Of a stretch of DNA of 61,143 bases, positions 28,510 to 37,439 are shown piece by piece. The notes beneath the pieces were generated by a model. That model made no database searches. It was not told where the DNA came from and saw nothing but the letters and a program-made list of their open reading frames with translations. Every line of letters begins with the position of its first letter. The stretch's first letter is position 1. Made by a program: the position numbers and the translations under genes. Origin of the DNA: Tissierellia bacterium (GTDB lineage: Bacteria; Bacillota; Clostridia; Tissierellales; Peptoniphilaceae); assembly GCA_030537875.1 (NCBI GenBank), contig JAUNVC010000008.1:1-61143 (forward strand). Direction: 5' to 3'.

Positions 28510-29337
28510 TTAACTCCTTTTTACAATTAAAAATCTATCTACATCATTATAATCTTTTTCAAATTTAGACTTCAATTGAAAATTTCTACAAAGTTCCATA
28601 ACCTTATTTTTATGTTCATCATCTATCTCAATAATTGCATAACCATCGGGAGTAAGGTAATCATGAATATGACGCAAAAATTTTTCAATGCAATGTAATC
28701 CCTCTCTCCCTGAAAATAAAGCTCTCTCTGGCTCATAATCAACAACTTCTTTTGATAAAAGCTCCTTACGACATTCAGGGATATAAGGGGGGTTACAACT
28801 AATGACATCAAATGTGCCCTCAACCTTTTCAAATAGATCACTGACTATATAATTACATCGAACTTGATGTTTCTCTCCGTTTTTTTTCGCAACATCCATT
28901 GCTTCTCTAGATATATCAACAAGTGTAGGTATTATTTTAAATTTTTTACCGACTACAATCCCAATGTTTCCACTCCCAGAACACATGTCTAAATAGTGGA
29001 CGGGACAATCTTTGCTTAAAATATAGTCAATCATTCTTTCCGTTTCTGGCCTAGGAATAAGAGTATGTTCGTTTACAATAAATTCATACCCATAGAACTC
29101 TTTTTTCCCAACCACGTAGGCGTACGGAATCCCACTCTTACGTTTCTCTATTGCAGAGATAAACTTTTCCGCATCCCTTTTCTGAACCATCATATCTCGT
29201 TTAAAACATATGTCTGCTAGAGAAACACCTAAGATATCCTGAATAAACCACCTTGCTTCAAGAGATGATGTTTCTATGGCACGTAATTCAAATAAAGCAT
29301 ACTCCATTAAAAAAGATAACGTATACATATTCACCAT
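28510..29337 (-). CDS. prmC: Release factor glutamine methyltransferase PrmC
   Basis: A 275-residue SAM-dependent methyltransferase that N5-methylates the GGQ glutamine of release factors. Motif I is LDMCSGSGNIGIV and the catalytic NPPYIP is intact. Two starts are close: ATG at 29337, which sits at the end of a terminator U-tract and lacks a ribosome binding site, and ATG at 29328, with GGTGAAT just upstream. Both give a normal N-terminus. It depends on readthrough or an unseen promoter, since a hairpin terminator precedes it. Confidence 0.94.
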   Translation of the reverse strand: MVNMYTLSFLMEYALFELRAIETSSLEARWFIQDILGVSLADICFKRDMMVQKRDAEKFISAIEKRKSGIPYAYVVGKKEFYGYEFIVNEHTLIPRPETERMIDYILSKDCPVHYLDMCSGSGNIGIVVGKKFKIIPTLVDISREAMDVAKKNGEKHQVRCNYIVSDLFEKVEGTFDVISCNPPYIPECRKELLSKEVVDYEPERALFSGREGLHCIEKFLRHIHDYLTPDGYAIIEIDDEHKNKVMELCRNFQLKSKFEKDYNDVDRFLIVKRS

Positions 29338-29368
29338 AAAAATAAAACAGCTGCATATGCTGCAGCCG
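29338..29368 (-). terminator. Terminator between rpmE and prmC
   Basis: An 8-bp stem with one G-U pair (29361-29368 with 29348-29355), a 5-base loop, then TTTTATTTTT on the minus strand. It starts two bases after the rpmE stop codon, and its U-tract runs directly into the prmC start. Confidence 0.75.
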
Positions 29369-29370
29369 GT

Positions 29371-29577
29371 TTATTTATCTTTCTTTTCATATTTCTTCTT
29401 GAACTTCTCAACTCTACCACCGCGCTCAGCGAACTTTTGCTTTCCGGTGAAAAAGGGATGGCATTCTGAACATACCTCTACCTTCAACGCATCTCTTGTA
29501 GAACCGGAAGTAAATGTGTTTCCACAAGCACAACTTACCGTTACTTCTTTAAATTCTGGATGAATTCCATTTTTCAT
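29371..29577 (-). CDS. rpmE: Ribosomal protein bL31 (zinc-binding form)
   Basis: A 68-residue bL31. It keeps the zinc cysteines, as CACGN and [13 protein letters not shown], so it is the C+ form, which also stores zinc. The ATG at 29577 is preceded by AGGTG; the frame open to 29613 lacks a site. A strong promoter precedes it and a terminator follows, so it is partly a separate unit. Confidence 0.96.
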   Translation of the reverse strand: MKNGIHPEFKEVTVSCACGNTFTSGSTRDALKVEVCSECHPFFTGKQKFAERGGRVEKFKKKYEKKDK

Positions 29578-29613
29578 TACTTTCACCTCACTTATGTGCA
29601 TCTTAACTTGCAT

Positions 29614-29642
29614 ATTATAACATAATGATAGGAATAATGCAA
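29614..29642 (-). promoter_or_regulatory. Promoter of rpmE
   Basis: TTGCAT (29637-29642), a 17-base spacer and consensus TATAAT (29614-29619) on the minus strand, starting just after the glpX stop codon. Confidence 0.8.
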
Positions 29643-29645
29643 TAT

Positions 29646-30614
29646 TTATTTTGCATATTCAGGTTTTTTATTTAAATAATGGGTGGCTTTAATAAATCGA
29701 ACAGTCCCCGTTTCAGCACGAAGAACCAACGTTTCGGTTGTGGCAACATCTTTTTGAATGTAGTTGACACCTTCCAACAGCTCTCCATGGCTTACTCCCG
29801 TTGCAGCAAACGCCACTTCATTTCCTTTTACCATATCATCGATGGTATATATGTGATTACATTCGACTCCCATCTTTTTGCAGCGAATGGCTTCCTCATT
29901 ATTTCTGGGAATTAAAATACCCTCCATCTGGCCCCCCAGACATTTTAAAGCTGCGGCAGCTAAAACACCTTCTGGAGCACCACCAATACCTATGAGCATA
30001 TCTCCTGCGACGTGATTAAAACAAGATATGATTGCACCAAGAACATCCCCATCCGAAATAAAACGAATTCTAGAACCCATTTTACGAACTCTTTCGGCAT
30101 ATTCCATGTGTCGTTCACGATCCAACATAACCACAGTAATATCTGAAATGTCCTTATCCAAAGCTTTGGTTAAAATTTTCAAATTCTCTTCCAATGGACG
30201 TTCTATGGAAACCAGTCCTTTCGCTTTTGGACCAACGGCTAATTTTTGCATATACATATCAGGAGCATGCAATAAATTTCCTTCTGGTGCCACTGCAACT
30301 ACACTGATTGCATCAGGAAGTCCTTTGGCAATAGCATTGGTTCCATCCAAGGGATCCACTGCAATATCCACTCTCAGAGCTTGATCGTTTCCACTACCAA
30401 TTTGCTCTCCAATATAAAGCATCGGTGCTTCATCTATCTCGCCTTCACCAATCACTACAGTTCCATTGATATCAACTGTGTCAAACATTCTTCTCATAGA
30501 ATCAACCGCTGCTTGATCAGCGGCATTTTTGTCCCCGCGTCCTAAAAATTTGGCACTGTTCAATGCGGCTGCTTCTGTGACGCGGGCCAAGTTCATTACA
30601 AGATTTCTATCCAT
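29646..30614 (-). CDS. glpX: Class II fructose-1,6-bisphosphatase (GlpX)
   Basis: A 322-residue phosphatase of gluconeogenesis. The metal and phosphate motifs [15 protein letters not shown] and [12 protein letters not shown] are intact, followed by [12 protein letters not shown]. The ATG shares one base with the transaldolase stop (TAATG), so the two are coupled. Together they route sugar phosphates between fructose-6-phosphate and the pentose phosphate pathway. Confidence 0.96.
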   Translation of the reverse strand: MDRNLVMNLARVTEAAALNSAKFLGRGDKNAADQAAVDSMRRMFDTVDINGTVVIGEGEIDEAPMLYIGEQIGSGNDQALRVDIAVDPLDGTNAIAKGLPDAISVVAVAPEGNLLHAPDMYMQKLAVGPKAKGLVSIERPLEENLKILTKALDKDISDITVVMLDRERHMEYAERVRKMGSRIRFISDGDVLGAIISCFNHVAGDMLIGIGGAPEGVLAAAALKCLGGQMEGILIPRNNEEAIRCKKMGVECNHIYTIDDMVKGNEVAFAATGVSHGELLEGVNYIQKDVATTETLVLRAETGTVRFIKATHYLNKKPEYAK

Positions 30615-31273
30615 TATTTGTTCTCAACTTTCTTTGTATGTTGTTCCCAATCTTTTTGAAAGGATTCTATTCCCTTATCTGTTAAAGGATGATGTGCCAT
30701 TTGTTTGAATACCTTGTACGGTATGGTAGCAATATCACATCCTAAAAGTGCAGATTGGTTTACATGAAGTATATTTCTAATGGATGCTGCAATAATTCTA
30801 GTTTCAATCCCATGGGTAATAAAGGCATCTACAATCTCTTCAATACATGCCAACCCATCATAACCAATATCATCTATTCTGCCAATAAAGGGGCTCACAA
30901 ATGTCGCTCCGCTGTTGGCAGCTAGTAGTGCTTGGTTTAAAGAGAAAATTAGGGTAACGTTGGTTTTTATACCATCTTTAGATAAAACGGAAACAGCCTT
31001 CAATCCCTCTTCCGTCATTGGTATCTTAACGACGATATTTTTATGAATAGAGGCCAATTCTCTCCCCTCTTCAATCATTGATTTTGCGTCATATGAGTTT
31101 ACCTCAGCACTGATGGGTCCATCAACTAGGTCAGTAATTTCTTGAACAACAGTTCTAAAATCTCGGCCTTCCTTTGCAATAAGTGACGGATTTGTCGTTA
31201 CTCCTCGAAGTATACCCCACTGCGCAATCTCTTGAATTTCTTCCAAATTCGCGGTATCAATAAAAAACTCCAC
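30614..31273 (-). CDS. tal: Transaldolase (short TalC/MipB type)
   Basis: A 219-residue TIM-barrel aldolase of the short transaldolase/FSA family. The Schiff-base lysine is Lys83 in [12 protein letters not shown], and TTNPSL is typical. Glu57 in SAEVNS (where fructose-6-phosphate aldolases have Gln) supports true transaldolase activity. Start is GTG at 31273, five bases after AGGAGGG-like site; the nearby ATG is out of frame. Confidence 0.93.
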   Translation of the reverse strand: MEFFIDTANLEEIQEIAQWGILRGVTTNPSLIAKEGRDFRTVVQEITDLVDGPISAEVNSYDAKSMIEEGRELASIHKNIVVKIPMTEEGLKAVSVLSKDGIKTNVTLIFSLNQALLAANSGATFVSPFIGRIDDIGYDGLACIEEIVDAFITHGIETRIIAASIRNILHVNQSALLGCDIATIPYKVFKQMAHHPLTDKGIESFQKDWEQHTKKVENK

Positions 31274-31289
31274 ATTACCCTCCTTCGTT

Positions 31290-32087
31290 CTATAGCTTAA
31301 TTTCTGCTATTTTTACACGCTTTTCATTTTCTACAAAGTCTTCTTCCACTGCCCACTTTCCAGTATATCCACTCATCTGGAACATCTGTTCAAAATAGTA
31401 CATCATAATGCCTGCATCTTCATAGTAGAAGGTATCTTTATAAGGAACCAAGTATAGTTCAATACTCTGATCCTTTACTACAAAGCGCCATGTCTGTGAA
31501 TTTAAGGTATTGGGGGCAAAACGAACATAGTAAAATAAATCATCTAAATTTAAACGCTCTAAAGTTTCCAATTGAATTTGAGCGCCAAATTCGTCTTTAT
31601 ATACAAGTTCGTCCACTGGCAATCTTCCCGTAGTCGCCTCGGCTACAAATGGATTTCTTGCCTTTGGATAACCTATGGCAATACAAAGATTGGGGTATAA
31701 TCCAAATCCGAAGACCTGTTCTTTCACCTCTTTGGGTGTATCGAACAAACTGATCCAACAACTTGCTAGACCTTCATCTTCGAGCATGCTTATAATTTCC
31801 TCCGCTCGATACATTCCCATCACCCTATCTTTTGGTGAAGAACTGTCGAGCTCCAAGGTTATGTATGCTGGTGCTTTAATCATAACACCGTTATATCCGG
31901 CGTGCCCATCCAATCCTTTGTAGATGGTCTCTCCCTCTGGATATGCATGAAATGTGATTGCTTTTTGACTATCTGTATTGATCATTCGAAAGACTTCATT
32001 CAATTTTTCAATTGTATTGGGACTTATGTCTCTATTTTTAAAATGCCTGACACTTTTTCTTGAACTTAGAAAGCTCGTCATTGTCAT
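31290..32087 (-). CDS. Nitroreductase-family protein
   Basis: A 265-residue FMN-dependent nitroreductase-like protein, of the longer duplicated type: [17 protein letters not shown] at the N-terminus, then a [10 protein letters not shown] core and a C-terminal [14 protein letters not shown] repeat of the FMN-binding pattern. The ATG at 32087 is chosen because GGAGGTGG lies five bases upstream; the GTG at 32102 lies within that site. The physiological substrate is unknown. It begins a unit with tal and glpX. Confidence 0.85.
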   Translation of the reverse strand: MTMTSFLSSRKSVRHFKNRDISPNTIEKLNEVFRMINTDSQKAITFHAYPEGETIYKGLDGHAGYNGVMIKAPAYITLELDSSSPKDRVMGMYRAEEIISMLEDEGLASCWISLFDTPKEVKEQVFGFGLYPNLCIAIGYPKARNPFVAEATTGRLPVDELVYKDEFGAQIQLETLERLNLDDLFYYVRFAPNTLNSQTWRFVVKDQSIELYLVPYKDTFYYEDAGIMMYYFEQMFQMSGYTGKWAVEEDFVENEKRVKIAEIKL

Positions 32088-32106
32088 AGTTTCCACCTCC
32101 ACATGT

Positions 32107-32135
32107 ATTATATCAAATCCATACTGAAATATCTA
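32107..32135 (-). promoter_or_regulatory. Promoter of nitroreductase-tal-glpX
   Basis: Consensus TATAAT (32107-32112) with TAGATA (32130-32135) 17 bases upstream on the minus strand, overlapping the end of dtd. The -35 matches four of six bases. Confidence 0.55.
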
Positions 32136-32582
32136 CTCTTCACGGGAATCTAGAAGGATGGTTACCGGACCCTTATTATTAAAACGAAGGTCCATTTCTT
32201 CTCCATATACTCCAGTTTCTACTCTAAGTCCCGTCTTCTTTAATTCTTCCACACATTGATCATAATAATTCTTTCCCAGTTGATAAGATGCCGCATCCAT
32301 GAAGTTCGGTCTTCTTCCCTTTCTACATCTTGCAAAAAGAGTAAATTGACTAACAACAAATAGGCCCGCTTGAATATCCAAAGCACTCTTGTTCATTTTT
32401 CCGTTTTCATCTTCAAATATTCTTAGTTCGGGTATTTTTTTTATTATATACTCTAAATCTTCATCCTTGTCATCATTTTTAATCCCAAGAAGCACTAAAA
32501 GAGTGGGACCTTTTAAAGCTCCCACTTCTTGCGAATCCACCAAACATTGAACACCATCTGTTCTTTGTAAAACTGCAATCAT
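32133..32582 (-). CDS. dtd: D-aminoacyl-tRNA deacylase
   Basis: A 149-residue enzyme that removes D-amino acids (and glycine from tRNA-Ala) from tRNAs. The active-site motifs SQFTLFA and NNKGPVTILLDS are intact. It shares one base with the relA stop (TAATG); relA-dtd is a common Firmicutes pair. Confidence 0.96.
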   Translation of the reverse strand: MIAVLQRTDGVQCLVDSQEVGALKGPTLLVLLGIKNDDKDEDLEYIIKKIPELRIFEDENGKMNKSALDIQAGLFVVSQFTLFARCRKGRRPNFMDAASYQLGKNYYDQCVEELKKTGLRVETGVYGEEMDLRFNNKGPVTILLDSREE

Positions 32583-34729
32583 TAATTTATTCTCCTATAA
32601 GCATTTAAAACTGTAGGAATGACTTTTAATTCCGAAATAATAGAGTTTAATTCACATTTCGTATCCACTTGAATTTGCATCATAATGGTAGCCACATTAT
32701 TCTCGTCTACTTTTGCATTTAATCCAATCAATTTCGCTTTTTGCTCTCGCATAAAACCGGCAATTTCACTCAACAGACCTACTCGGTCCATGGCCCGTAT
32801 TTCAATATCGCTATAGAACGCATCATCAATGTCTTCACTCCACCTAACCTGTATTTCTGAAAGACGCTCTTTTAATCCGATTGCGTTGGGACAATCCTTT
32901 CTATGAACGCTCACTCCGCGTCCTTTTGTAACAAATCCTACAATCTCATCGCCGGGCAATGGATTGCAACATTTAGAAAATCGAACTTTGAGCCCTGGAA
33001 TATCATCAACTATGACGGAAGTTGGGTGTTTGCTTATAAATTCAGGTGAAGTTTTAATCAAGTTTCCATCGGAATCCGTTATCGCAAGTTGCTCAACAAA
33101 TGATTTTATCTTGTTGACAACAACATTGAGCTTCAAGCTACCGTAACCAACCGCCTGATATATATCATCTAATTCATTCATTGAAAAGTAACCACATAGC
33201 TCTTCTAAATTCTTTTTGGTGAAAGCATCATCTATCTTGATATTCAAACGGCGAAGTTCGGTTAAAATAAGTTCCTTACCAATTTGGATGTTATCGTCTT
33301 TGTCTATGTTTTTAAACCATGACTTAATCTTACTTTTTGCCCTCGTGCTCTTAACAAATTCTAGCCAATCTCTGCTCGGACCACATAAATTTTTACTCGT
33401 GGTGATTTCCACAATATTACCGTTTTGTAACTTATAATTTAGTGGTACAATTTTCCCATCTACTTTTGCACCAATACAACGGTTCCCCACATCTGTGTGA
33501 ACTCGATATGCAAAATCCACCGGTGTAGCTTCCGTCGGTAAATCAATAACATCCCCGTTGGGAGTGAGTACAAATACTTCATCGTTAAAGAAATCGACCT
33601 TGAGCGTTTCAATAAAATCCTTCGGATCTGTTAACTCAGTTTGCCATTCCATAAGCTGGGCAATCCATTTCAGATTTGTGTCAAAATTATCTGTGTTCTT
33701 TAATTTTTCCTTGTACATCCAGTGGGCAGCAATACCATATTCAGCGGTTCTGTGCATATCCCAGGTACGTATTTGCACCTCAAAGATGTCACTTTCTTTG
33801 CTAATTACTGTGGTATGAAGAGATTGATACATATTCGGTTTAGGCATTGCAATATAATCTTTAACTCTTCCAGGAATGGGTTTCCACAGGGCATGTACGA
33901 TTCCCAAAGCTCCATAACAATCCGAGACCTCGTCCACAATAATGCGAACGGCGGTCAAATCATAAATTGATTCAAAGGATTTGTTCTGATCCTTCATTTT
34001 TTTGTAGATAGAATAAAAGCTCTTCGGTCTGCCCTCAATATGATGCTTTATATTATGTGCATCCAAATTTGTTGATAAAGTTGAAATGATTTTTTGCGTT
34101 TGTGCTTCTCTTTCTGTTCGTTTTTTATTGACTTTATCAACCAAATCATAGTAGGTTTCTGGTTCAAGATGCCGTAGACATAAGTCTTCCAACTCCCATT
34201 TAATCTTTGAAATACCAAGTCTATGAGCAAGTGGTGCATAAATCGCTAAAGTTTCTCTTGCAATACGCACCCTTTTTTCATCAGTCATATATTCCAAAGT
34301 TCGCAAATTGTGTAGTCTGTCCGCCAGTTTTACTATCACTACTCGTATATCCTTACTCATGGCCAAGACCATCTTACGAAGATTTTCTGCTTGCGTATGC
34401 TCGCCAGATTGATATTTGATGCTCTTAATTTTAGTTACACCATCAACCATGTTGGCAATATCTTCTCCAAAAGCTTCTAATAAATCTTCTTTTGTGTAAG
34501 GAGTATCCTCAATCACGTCATGCAAAAGACCGGCGCATATTGTCGCAGTATCCATATGAAGTTCGGCTAATATCATTGCCACATGAACAGGATGAATGAT
34601 ATATTTTTCTCCGCTTTTTCTAAACTGGCCCTCATGGGCATCATAAGCGAGCTGAAAGGCTCTTTCAACTAACAATCTATCATACTTCGGATTATACTCT
34701 TCCATTAATTTTAATAAATCTTTAATCAT
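32582..34729 (-). CDS. relA: Bifunctional (p)ppGpp synthetase/hydrolase Rel
   Basis: A 715-residue Rel of the Gram-positive bifunctional type. The HD hydrolase is intact (GLLHDVIEDT, ADRLHNLRTL). The synthetase has KKMKDQNKSFESIYDL and GRVKDYIAMPKPNMYQSLH; the RVKD form is that of Mg-dependent bifunctional enzymes. TGS (about 370-430) and ACT (about 640-715) domains follow, with a CCNPLPGD zinc-finger segment. GGAGTGG precedes the ATG. An unbroken recJ would overlap it by four bases. Confidence 0.96.
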   Translation of the reverse strand: MIKDLLKLMEEYNPKYDRLLVERAFQLAYDAHEGQFRKSGEKYIIHPVHVAMILAELHMDTATICAGLLHDVIEDTPYTKEDLLEAFGEDIANMVDGVTKIKSIKYQSGEHTQAENLRKMVLAMSKDIRVVIVKLADRLHNLRTLEYMTDEKRVRIARETLAIYAPLAHRLGISKIKWELEDLCLRHLEPETYYDLVDKVNKKRTEREAQTQKIISTLSTNLDAHNIKHHIEGRPKSFYSIYKKMKDQNKSFESIYDLTAVRIIVDEVSDCYGALGIVHALWKPIPGRVKDYIAMPKPNMYQSLHTTVISKESDIFEVQIRTWDMHRTAEYGIAAHWMYKEKLKNTDNFDTNLKWIAQLMEWQTELTDPKDFIETLKVDFFNDEVFVLTPNGDVIDLPTEATPVDFAYRVHTDVGNRCIGAKVDGKIVPLNYKLQNGNIVEITTSKNLCGPSRDWLEFVKSTRAKSKIKSWFKNIDKDDNIQIGKELILTELRRLNIKIDDAFTKKNLEELCGYFSMNELDDIYQAVGYGSLKLNVVVNKIKSFVEQLAITDSDGNLIKTSPEFISKHPTSVIVDDIPGLKVRFSKCCNPLPGDEIVGFVTKGRGVSVHRKDCPNAIGLKERLSEIQVRWSEDIDDAFYSDIEIRAMDRVGLLSEIAGFMREQKAKLIGLNAKVDENNVATIMMQIQVDTKCELNSIISELKVIPTVLNAYRRIN

Positions 34730-34899
34730 TTTTTACCACTCCGAAATCTGTAATGTTTCACCACCAAATCTACATTTTCCTGTCCACGAAATACGTTAAG
34801 TTTAGGATAGTACACAATATCCAACCCTACTGGATTCAACTCTAAAGCCTCTCTAAACTTGCACTCCGTCATATCTTCCATATATCGGTGAAAGAAAGT
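34726..34899 (-). other. recJ: In-frame recJ C-terminal remnant beyond the TAA stop
   Basis: After the TAA at 34900-34902 the same frame stays open for 57 codons and ends at TGA 34726-34728, overlapping the relA ATG (ATGA). It encodes GLDIVYYPKLNVFRGQ and DLVVKHYRF, which look like the last OB-fold strands of RecJ. If the TAA were a sense codon, RecJ would be about 585 residues, the usual size. Confidence 0.75.
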
Positions 34900-36483
34900 T
34901 TATGCCGATTCAAATACCACAACTTCTCTTAGTAGACCCGTCTTTGTCTTCAAAGATAATTTTAGAACATTTCTATTCTCACCAAAAATTCTAATATTTT
35001 TTACTTCTAAATTTGTATCTGCAAACAAAGGTTCATCATTGGCTTTCCCAAACGGCTTAAAGGCATTGATCATATCTAAAAGCCTTCTATCAGCTAATTC
35101 CAATGGAAATAGCGCATCTACATATACGTTTTTTCTTAGATCTTCTTCTTTCAAAGTACAATTTTCTTCAAAACATTTCTTAAAACTTTCAATATCTTTT
35201 TCTTCCATTGAAAGACCGCAGGCCATGGGATGCCCACCAAACTTTGTTAGATACTGTTCACAGGGTTGTAAAGCCTTATATATATCAAACTGCTCAATAC
35301 TGCGCCCGGAACCTTTGATTCCTTCTTTCCCTCTCGTTAAGATGATCGTCGGACGATAGAATTGCTCTTTTGCTCGTCCTGCTATGATTCCTGCTACACT
35401 TTCGTGGGTATCTTCTAAAAATTCTATAATTGTCTTACCTAAATTTATATTTTTAAGTTTGCTTATTAGTAATTTATACCCATTTTCTGTAAATTCTCTT
35501 CTTTCATCGTTCAAAGCATTGAGTTTCGATGCCAAAATTTTTGCCTCGTCGATGGATTCAGACAAAAGAAGCTGCACACCAATGTCGGCTGTATCTAACC
35601 TCCCACCAGAATTGAATCTAGGCCCCAACACAAATCCAATATGGTACGTATCAATTCTCTCTTTCTCTATGGCTGCGATATCTATCAGACAGTTTAACCC
35701 AATGTTCTTTGTATTCCGTAATTGAAGCAAACCGTGATATACAATAATTCGATTTTCATCCAATAGATCTACCACGTCACAGATTGTTGCCATTGCAGCA
35801 AAAGACAATAATTCATCTTTCAAGTTCTCATCAGGATAGTGATACAAATCCAACAGATGACAAATAATCTTATACACAATCCCAGCTCCACAAAGCTGCT
35901 TAAATGGATAGGCACAATCCGATCTCTTTGGATCAATTACACCCAAAGCATTGGGGAGAACATCCTCACCATCAGATTGTTTAATCTCATGGTGATCTGT
36001 GATCAACACGTCCATCCCATGGTTGTTGGCATATTGAACGGCATCAAAGGACTGCACTCCATTGTCACAAGTTATGATTAAACTCCCACCCATAGACAAC
36101 GCATCATCGATTACCGCAGTATTTAATCCATACCCTTCCAATATTCGGTGAGGTAATCGATATGTTACATCAAAACCAAGTGCACGCAATCCTTTTACAA
36201 AAACTGCCGTACTCATAATACCGTCTACATCATAATCACCTACGATGACAATTTTTTCTTTCTTCTCTTTTGCTGTTTGAAGACGGTCCAAAAATACATC
36301 CATGTCTTTAAATAAAGCAGGATCATGCATTTTTTCAAGGGGATGCTTGAAAAACACCTCAATATCTTTCAGGTCCACAATATCTCTATTATATAGAATC
36401 TGTAGCTTTGTAGCCGATAAGATATCCAGATTCTTCTTAGGCAACTTGTCTCTGTGTTTTTTTGTAATAAACCAATTTTCCAT
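34900..36483 (-). CDS. recJ: Single-stranded-DNA exonuclease RecJ, truncated by an in-frame stop
   Basis: A 527-residue RecJ with DHH-family motifs VGDYDVDGIMS, CDNGV, ITDHHEI and the DHHA1-like region FGGHPMACGLS; it degrades 5' ends of single-stranded DNA in repair. The nuclease core appears intact. A TAA ends it inside the C-terminal OB-type domain (after VVVFESA), while the same frame continues for 57 codons with recognisable RecJ sequence. This may be a true truncation, a recent null or partial-loss mutation, or a sequencing error. The ATG is preceded by GGGGATATT. Confidence 0.85.
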   Translation of the reverse strand: MENWFITKKHRDKLPKKNLDILSATKLQILYNRDIVDLKDIEVFFKHPLEKMHDPALFKDMDVFLDRLQTAKEKKEKIVIVGDYDVDGIMSTAVFVKGLRALGFDVTYRLPHRILEGYGLNTAVIDDALSMGGSLIITCDNGVQSFDAVQYANNHGMDVLITDHHEIKQSDGEDVLPNALGVIDPKRSDCAYPFKQLCGAGIVYKIICHLLDLYHYPDENLKDELLSFAAMATICDVVDLLDENRIIVYHGLLQLRNTKNIGLNCLIDIAAIEKERIDTYHIGFVLGPRFNSGGRLDTADIGVQLLLSESIDEAKILASKLNALNDERREFTENGYKLLISKLKNINLGKTIIEFLEDTHESVAGIIAGRAKEQFYRPTIILTRGKEGIKGSGRSIEQFDIYKALQPCEQYLTKFGGHPMACGLSMEEKDIESFKKCFEENCTLKEEDLRKNVYVDALFPLELADRRLLDMINAFKPFGKANDEPLFADTNLEVKNIRIFGENRNVLKLSLKTKTGLLREVVVFESA

Positions 36484-36502
36484 AATATCCCCTGTTCAAA
36501 AT

Positions 36503-36533
36503 AAAAAATAGAATGAGCTATAGCTCATTCTAT
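36503..36533 (-). terminator. Terminator of secDF
   Basis: A perfect palindrome with 13-base arms, ATAGAATGAGCTA and its complement (36508-36533), followed by TTTTTTAT on the minus strand, about 30 bases after the secF stop. Confidence 0.82.
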
Positions 36534-36555
36534 CATTTTTTACTTCAAATTTCAA
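36527..36555 (-). promoter_or_regulatory. Promoter of recJ-relA-dtd, nested in the secF terminator
   Basis: TTGAAA (36550-36555), a 17-base spacer and TAGAAT (36527-36532) on the minus strand. The -10 lies in the first arm of the secF terminator hairpin, so transcripts from this promoter would start inside the hairpin and not form it. Confidence 0.6.
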
Positions 36556-36562
36556 TTTAAAC

Positions 36563-37429
36563 CTACCTGGTACGAGGTTGATTCCCTTTGTTAAAAATAA
36601 ACCAGAAATTGGGAGCCAAAAGAACTGACGAGTAGGTACCTGCACACATACCAATGACCAGGGGTAAAGCAAGAACTTTGACCGCTTCGACACCGACATA
36701 ATACAGTGTAAATACGGCAACCAAGGTAGTAAATGTGGTAAGAATTGAGCGACGCATCGTCTTCATCAAGGAAGCGTTGATGACATCCTCTCTATTGGCT
36801 CTAGGTTGAATTTTGAGCTCTTCACGAATTCTGTCAAATATAACAATCGTAGAGTTGATTGAATATCCAACAATGGTTAGCACGGCTGCAATTAAACTTG
36901 AATTGACTGGATAATAGAAAATTGCATAGAAGCTAAGGGTAATGAGAATATCGTGCAACAATCCGCAAATCGCCGCTAAACCAAAGGTAAATTCAAATCG
37001 AATTGTGATATAAAGAAGCATGAGAGCTCCTGCAATCAATACAGAAATAAATGCTTTCCTTTGAATTTCTTTTCCCATTGTTGCACCCGTTGAGCTCGAA
37101 GAAATAGCCTTTCTATCAATCCCAATTTTTTCTTCAATGGCATATTTAATTTCCGTGATCATAGATGTATCAAAGTCGTTGGTGCTTTTAATAATGATAT
37201 CTTTCTTTTCTTCACCAGAATATAATATACCAATTTGGCTATCGTACTTATCAAAGACTTCTCTAATTTTTTCCTCTTCTACAAAACGGTCTGAGTGAAT
37301 TTCAATGACTGTACCACCAGTAAAGTCAATACCGAAATTAAAACCTCTCGTAATGTAGAAAAACACTCCCACTAGGATTATGATTGTTGAAACAATCATA
37401 AATATTAATCTGTTTTTTACAAAATTCAT
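36563..37429 (-). CDS. secF: Protein translocase subunit SecF
   Basis: A 288-residue membrane protein with six predicted helices. FGIDFTGGTVIEI is the conserved periplasmic-loop start, and the later VGYSINSTIVIFDRIREEL is the SecF signature. With SecD it uses the ion gradient to finish protein export. Two adjacent ATGs at 37432 and 37429 follow AGGAGG; the second has the better spacing. Its upstream partner secD ends 10 bases before. Confidence 0.96.
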   Translation of the reverse strand: MNFVKNRLIFMIVSTIIILVGVFFYITRGFNFGIDFTGGTVIEIHSDRFVEEEKIREVFDKYDSQIGILYSGEEKKDIIIKSTNDFDTSMITEIKYAIEEKIGIDRKAISSSSTGATMGKEIQRKAFISVLIAGALMLLYITIRFEFTFGLAAICGLLHDILITLSFYAIFYYPVNSSLIAAVLTIVGYSINSTIVIFDRIREELKIQPRANREDVINASLMKTMRRSILTTFTTLVAVFTLYYVGVEAVKVLALPLVIGMCAGTYSSVLLAPNFWFIFNKGNQPRTR

Positions 37430-37439
37430 CATAAACCTC

